From contig NZ_VFOP01000001.1 in NCBI RefSeq assembly GCF_006716185.1, forward strand, positions 2,418,001-2,482,000: a stretch of 64,000 nt of DNA, given 5' to 3'. Below are positions 61,369 to 64,000 of this stretch, piece by piece. Below the pieces are notes generated by a model. It did no database searches. It worked only from the letters and a program-made list of their open reading frames with translations, and had not been told where the DNA came from. This stretch comes from Ornithinicoccus hortensis. Its GTDB lineage: Bacteria; Actinomycetota; Actinomycetes; Actinomycetales; Dermatophilaceae. The position numbers and the translations under genes are program-made. Every line of letters begins with the position of its first letter. Positions within the stretch are counted from its first letter, which is position 1.

Positions 61369-61402
61369 CGACAATGTATCTTGACGTCAAGATACATTGT
61401 CG
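61369..61402. promoter_or_regulatory. Perfect 34-bp palindrome upstream of tam
   Basis: Two 17-bp arms, CGACAATGTATCTTGAC and its exact complement, with no spacer. It begins 6 bp after the ycsI stop and ends 18 bp before the tam ATG. Size and symmetry fit a MarR-family operator. No marR gene is adjacent. Confidence 0.75.
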
Positions 61403-61420
61403 ATTCGAGAGGACCGGCCG

Positions 61421-62266
61421 ATGCCGACCTGGGATCCCGAGCAGTACGTCCGTTTCGCCGACCACCGGGACCGCCCCTTCCACGACCTCGTGGCCCGGGT
61501 CGGTGCCGGCCGGGAGGAGGTGGAGGCGGTGGTCGACCTGGGCTGCGGGCCCGGGACGCTCACCGCGTCGTTGCTGCCACGCTGGCCGCACGCCCGGGTA
61601 GTCGGGGTCGACTCCTCGGCCGAGATGATCGGGCGCGCCAGGGACCTGGTGCGGGACCGGGGGACCGACCGGCTCTCCTTCCTGCACCAGGACCTGCGGG
61701 ACTGGATCGCGGGTGCCGACTCCTCGGCATACGACGTCATCGTGACCAACGCGACCCTGCAGTGGGTGCCGGACCACCTGGACCTGCTGCCCGACCTGGT
61801 GGACCTGCTGCGGCCGGGTGGCTGGTTCGCCGTGCAGATCCCCGGCAACCACGACGCGCCGTTGCACGCCCTGTTGCGGGAGGTGGCCCGCACCGAACCG
61901 TATGCCGAGCACGCTGCCGCGGCGTCGGACCGGTTCAGCCTCCCCGGGCCGGGGGACTACCTCACCGCACTGTCGGCCCTGGGGTGCAGCGTGGACGCGT
62001 GGGAGACCACCTACTACCAGGTCCTGCAGGGGGAGGACCCGGTCTACGAGTGGATCAGCGGCACGGGTGCCCGGCCGGTGCTGCAGGCCCTGCCGGACGA
62101 CCTGCGCCCTCGGTTCGTCGCCGAGTACCAGGAGCGGTTGCGGGCCGCCTACCCGGCCCAGCCGTTCGGCACCGTCCTGCCGTTCCGGCGGGTCTTCGCG
62201 GTGGCCCGGCGCGGTGCGGTGGAGCACGGATCACACCCCGCCCCGGAGGGCACCAGGGACCGCTAG
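61421..62266 (+). CDS. tam: Trans-aconitate 2-methyltransferase
   Basis: A 281-residue class I methyltransferase. VVDLGCGPGTLTASLL binds S-adenosylmethionine; NATLQWVPDH and PGGWFAVQIPGNHDAP are the Tam-family blocks. It detoxifies trans-aconitate, which inhibits aconitase. GAGAGGA site upstream. In Streptomyces the homologue is controlled by the MarR-type regulator TamR (literature recollection). Confidence 0.9.
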   Translation: MPTWDPEQYVRFADHRDRPFHDLVARVGAGREEVEAVVDLGCGPGTLTASLLPRWPHARVVGVDSSAEMIGRARDLVRDRGTDRLSFLHQDLRDWIAGADSSAYDVIVTNATLQWVPDHLDLLPDLVDLLRPGGWFAVQIPGNHDAPLHALLREVARTEPYAEHAAAASDRFSLPGPGDYLTALSALGCSVDAWETTYYQVLQGEDPVYEWISGTGARPVLQALPDDLRPRFVAEYQERLRAAYPAQPFGTVLPFRRVFAVARRGAVEHGSHPAPEGTRDR

Positions 62267-62272
62267 ACTCCG

Positions 62273-62290
62273 GGTGAACAATCGTTCACC
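62273..62290. promoter_or_regulatory. TetR-type operator upstream of the MFS fusion gene
   Basis: GGTGAAC-AATC-GTTCACC, a perfect 7-bp-arm palindrome just downstream of TAGACT (62264-62269) and 15 bp before the GTG. Repression by an unlinked TetR protein is expected. Confidence 0.6.
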
Positions 62291-62305
62291 GCCCCTAGGA
62301 GGATC

Positions 62306-64000
62306 GTGCCCAGGTCCGCCCCACCGAGCGAGGCCGTCTCCCCGTCAGGCAGCCAGCCCACCGGACGCAAACAACCGTCGACGGCGCTGGTCATCACCGT
62401 GCTCGCGCTGTGCGGCACCCTGGTCTCGTTGCAGCAGACCCTGGTGCTGCCGCTCCTGCCGGACTTCCCGGAGATCCTGAACACCTCCAGCGACAACGCC
62501 AGCTGGCTGGTGACCGTCACCCTCCTCACCGCGGCGGTCGGCACCCCGATCGTCTCGCGCCTGGCCGACATGTTCGGCAAGCGGCTGATGATGGTGGTCT
62601 GCCTGGTCACCGTCATCCTCGGCTCGCTGATCGCCGCGCTCAGCCCGTCGTTGCCCCTGGTCCTCACCGGGCGGGGGCTCACCGGCTTCGGCGCGTGCCT
62701 GGTGCCGGTCGGGATCAGCATCATGCGGGACCACCTGCCGGCCGAGCGGGTGGGGTCCGGCGTGGCCCTGATGAGTGCCACCCTCGGGATCGGCGGCGCC
62801 GTCGGTATGCCGTTGGCCGGCGTCATCTACGAGGGCCTGGACTGGCACGCCCTGTTCTGGGTGTCCGGGGCGTTCGCGGTCCTCATGCTGGCCCTGGTCG
62901 TCTGGGTCGTGCCGGAGTCGACGGTGCGAACCCGCGGACGTTTCGACTACCTCGGGGCGGTGCTGCTGTCGGCCGCGCTCTCCAGCCTGCTCCTGGCGAT
63001 CTCCAAGGCCGGGAGCTGGGGCTGGACCTCCGAGCGCACCATCGTGCTGCTGGTCCTGGCGGTGCTGATCCTGTCGGCGTGGGTCCCGTGGGAGCTGCGC
63101 TCGGGGCAGCCGCTGGTCGACATCCGCACCTCGACCCGGCGGACCGTGCTGTTGACGAACGCCGCGTCGATCCTGATCGGGTTCGCGATGTTCACAAACT
63201 TCCTGACCAGCGCCCAGCAGGTGCAGATGCCGGCGGCGACCGGCTACGGCTTCGGGCTCTCCGTGGTGGAGACCGGCCTGGCCATGTTGCCCGGCGGCAT
63301 CCTGATGGTGGCGATGTCCCCGGTCGCGGCCTGGCTGATCCGGCGGTTCGGCGCGCGGGAGATGCTGATGGCCGGTGCGCTGGTGATCGGCGTCGGCTTC
63401 GTGCTGCGCGTCTTCCTGCACAGCCGCCTGCTGGACGTCCTCGTGGCCTCCGCCGTCGGGTCGCTGGGCACCGCCCTGGCCTTCGCCGCCATGCCGATCC
63501 TGATCATGCGCTCGGTCCCGATCACCGAGACCGCCTCGGCCAACGGCCTGAACACCCTGCTCCGCTCGATCGGCACGTCCACCGCCAGCGCCACCGTGGC
63601 CGCCGTCTTCGCCGCGTCCGTGATCGACGTCGAGGGCGCACCGGTGCCCAGCATCGAGGGCTACCAGCTGGTCTTCTGGCTCGGCACGGCGGCGGCGCTG
63701 GGTGGGGCCACGATCGCCGCCTTCATCCGGCGGCACGTCCCGGTGGCCGCCCGTGAGGCCCAACCGGCGGACGAGCGGGTGTCCGTCGAGCGGGCCGAGG
63801 TCAAGCCCGAGGGCACCGAGCACGAACTGATCGTCCGCGGTCTGGTCACCGGGCGGTCCGACAAGCCGATCAAGCAGGCGGTCGTGACCGTGCTGCACCC
63901 CGACGGACGGCACATCGACTGGGGACGCACCGACAACCACGGGGCGTTCGCGCTGGCGCTGCCGGGGTCGGGCCGCTACCTCGTCGTCGCCTCGGCCGAC
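62306..64000 (+). CDS. MFS transporter (DHA2 type) fused to a carboxypeptidase-regulatory-like domain (3' end outside window)
   Basis: The open frame runs off the window after 565 residues. Residues about 20-490 form a 14-helix MFS exporter with motif A-like SRLADMFGKRLMMV and motif C-like GIGGAVGMPLAG. After a linker a beta-sandwich follows (GLVTGRSDKPIKQAVVTVL, TDNHGAFALALPGSGRYLV), the CarboxypepD_reg/transthyretin-like pattern, probably repeated beyond the edge. Such domains bind surfaces or proteins. AGGAGG lies three bases before the GTG. Substrate unknown. Confidence 0.85.
   Translation, partial: MPRSAPPSEAVSPSGSQPTGRKQPSTALVITVLALCGTLVSLQQTLVLPLLPDFPEILNTSSDNASWLVTVTLLTAAVGTPIVSRLADMFGKRLMMVVCLVTVILGSLIAALSPSLPLVLTGRGLTGFGACLVPVGISIMRDHLPAERVGSGVALMSATLGIGGAVGMPLAGVIYEGLDWHALFWVSGAFAVLMLALVVWVVPESTVRTRGRFDYLGAVLLSAALSSLLLAISKAGSWGWTSERTIVLLVLAVLILSAWVPWELRSGQPLVDIRTSTRRTVLLTNAASILIGFAMFTNFLTSAQQVQMPAATGYGFGLSVVETGLAMLPGGILMVAMSPVAAWLIRRFGAREMLMAGALVIGVGFVLRVFLHSRLLDVLVASAVGSLGTALAFAAMPILIMRSVPITETASANGLNTLLRSIGTSTASATVAAVFAASVIDVEGAPVPSIEGYQLVFWLGTAAALGGATIAAFIRRHVPVAAREAQPADERVSVERAEVKPEGTEHELIVRGLVTGRSDKPIKQAVVTVLHPDGRHIDWGRTDNHGAFALALPGSGRYLVVASAD

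Noticed and set aside
61369-61402. The 34-bp palindrome as a terminator of ycsI
   Set aside because: It is not especially GC-rich, has no loop and sits in promoter position before tam, so an operator is the better reading, although it could serve as both.

Overview
The window is high-GC actinobacterial DNA, about 70% or more G+C outside one island. Lineage markers are a mycothiol ligase (mshC), a Pup-proteasome ATPase (arc), a PAC2 protein, DUF3090 and SCO1664-type proteins, an F420-type (LLM) oxidoreductase, and TAnnnT -10 boxes placed so that mRNAs would be leaderless. I infer Micrococcales, perhaps near Intrasporangiaceae; the family is a guess.

Layout. 1-9.4 kb is a storage block: a Mur-ligase/TPR protein cut by the window edge, a dead dihydrofolate-reductase-like gene, cyanophycin synthetase and cyanophycinase (cphB-cphA), and divergent glgC and glgA for glycogen. 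9.5-12 kb holds an ABC ATPase, a TauE-type permease and a TrmH/SpoU RNA methyltransferase. 11.5-20.7 kb is a lower-GC defence island inserted inside that methyltransferase gene. The island supplies a foreign 3' half that restores the reading frame, and the displaced native 3' half lies at the far end. Its operon is hsdM - mrr-like nuclease - hsdS - PrrC/RloC-like ATPase with an anticodon-nuclease-type R...E...H triad - hsdR, with junctions that overlap or abut.

21-26.7 kb: a frameshifted secreted-protein gene, the lysE/lysG pair, YbaK, DUF3037 and HipA-like genes, dinB and tRNA-Leu(GAG). 26.7-30 kb: an HMA metallochaperone, a P1B ATPase with an unusual CPG motif, an FNR-like regulator and an FNR-type box. 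30-33.3 kb: a deletion scar joining two 5'-truncated divergent genes, then a DHA2 exporter with its TetR. 33.3-36.5 kb: a cupredoxin lipoprotein, a PLP ammonia-lyase and an M20 peptidase. 36.5-49.2 kb is a conserved actinobacterial cluster (LLM, phosphatase, DUF3090, SCO1664, mshC, NUDIX, PAC2, HAD, RecB-like, M50, trmI, arc). It ends at arc with no dop, pup or proteasome genes. 49.2-56 kb: two sodium:solute symporters, each with a small membrane partner, under a LytS/LytTR two-component system. 56.2-61.4 kb: 5-oxoprolinase genes pxpABC, an NRAMP-type transporter, a GntR regulator with twin operators and ycsI. 61.4-64 kb: trans-aconitate methyltransferase behind a perfect 34-bp palindrome, and an MFS transporter fused to a carboxypeptidase-regulatory-like domain, cut by the window end.

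All calls come from reading sequence and protein motifs. No database search was possible.
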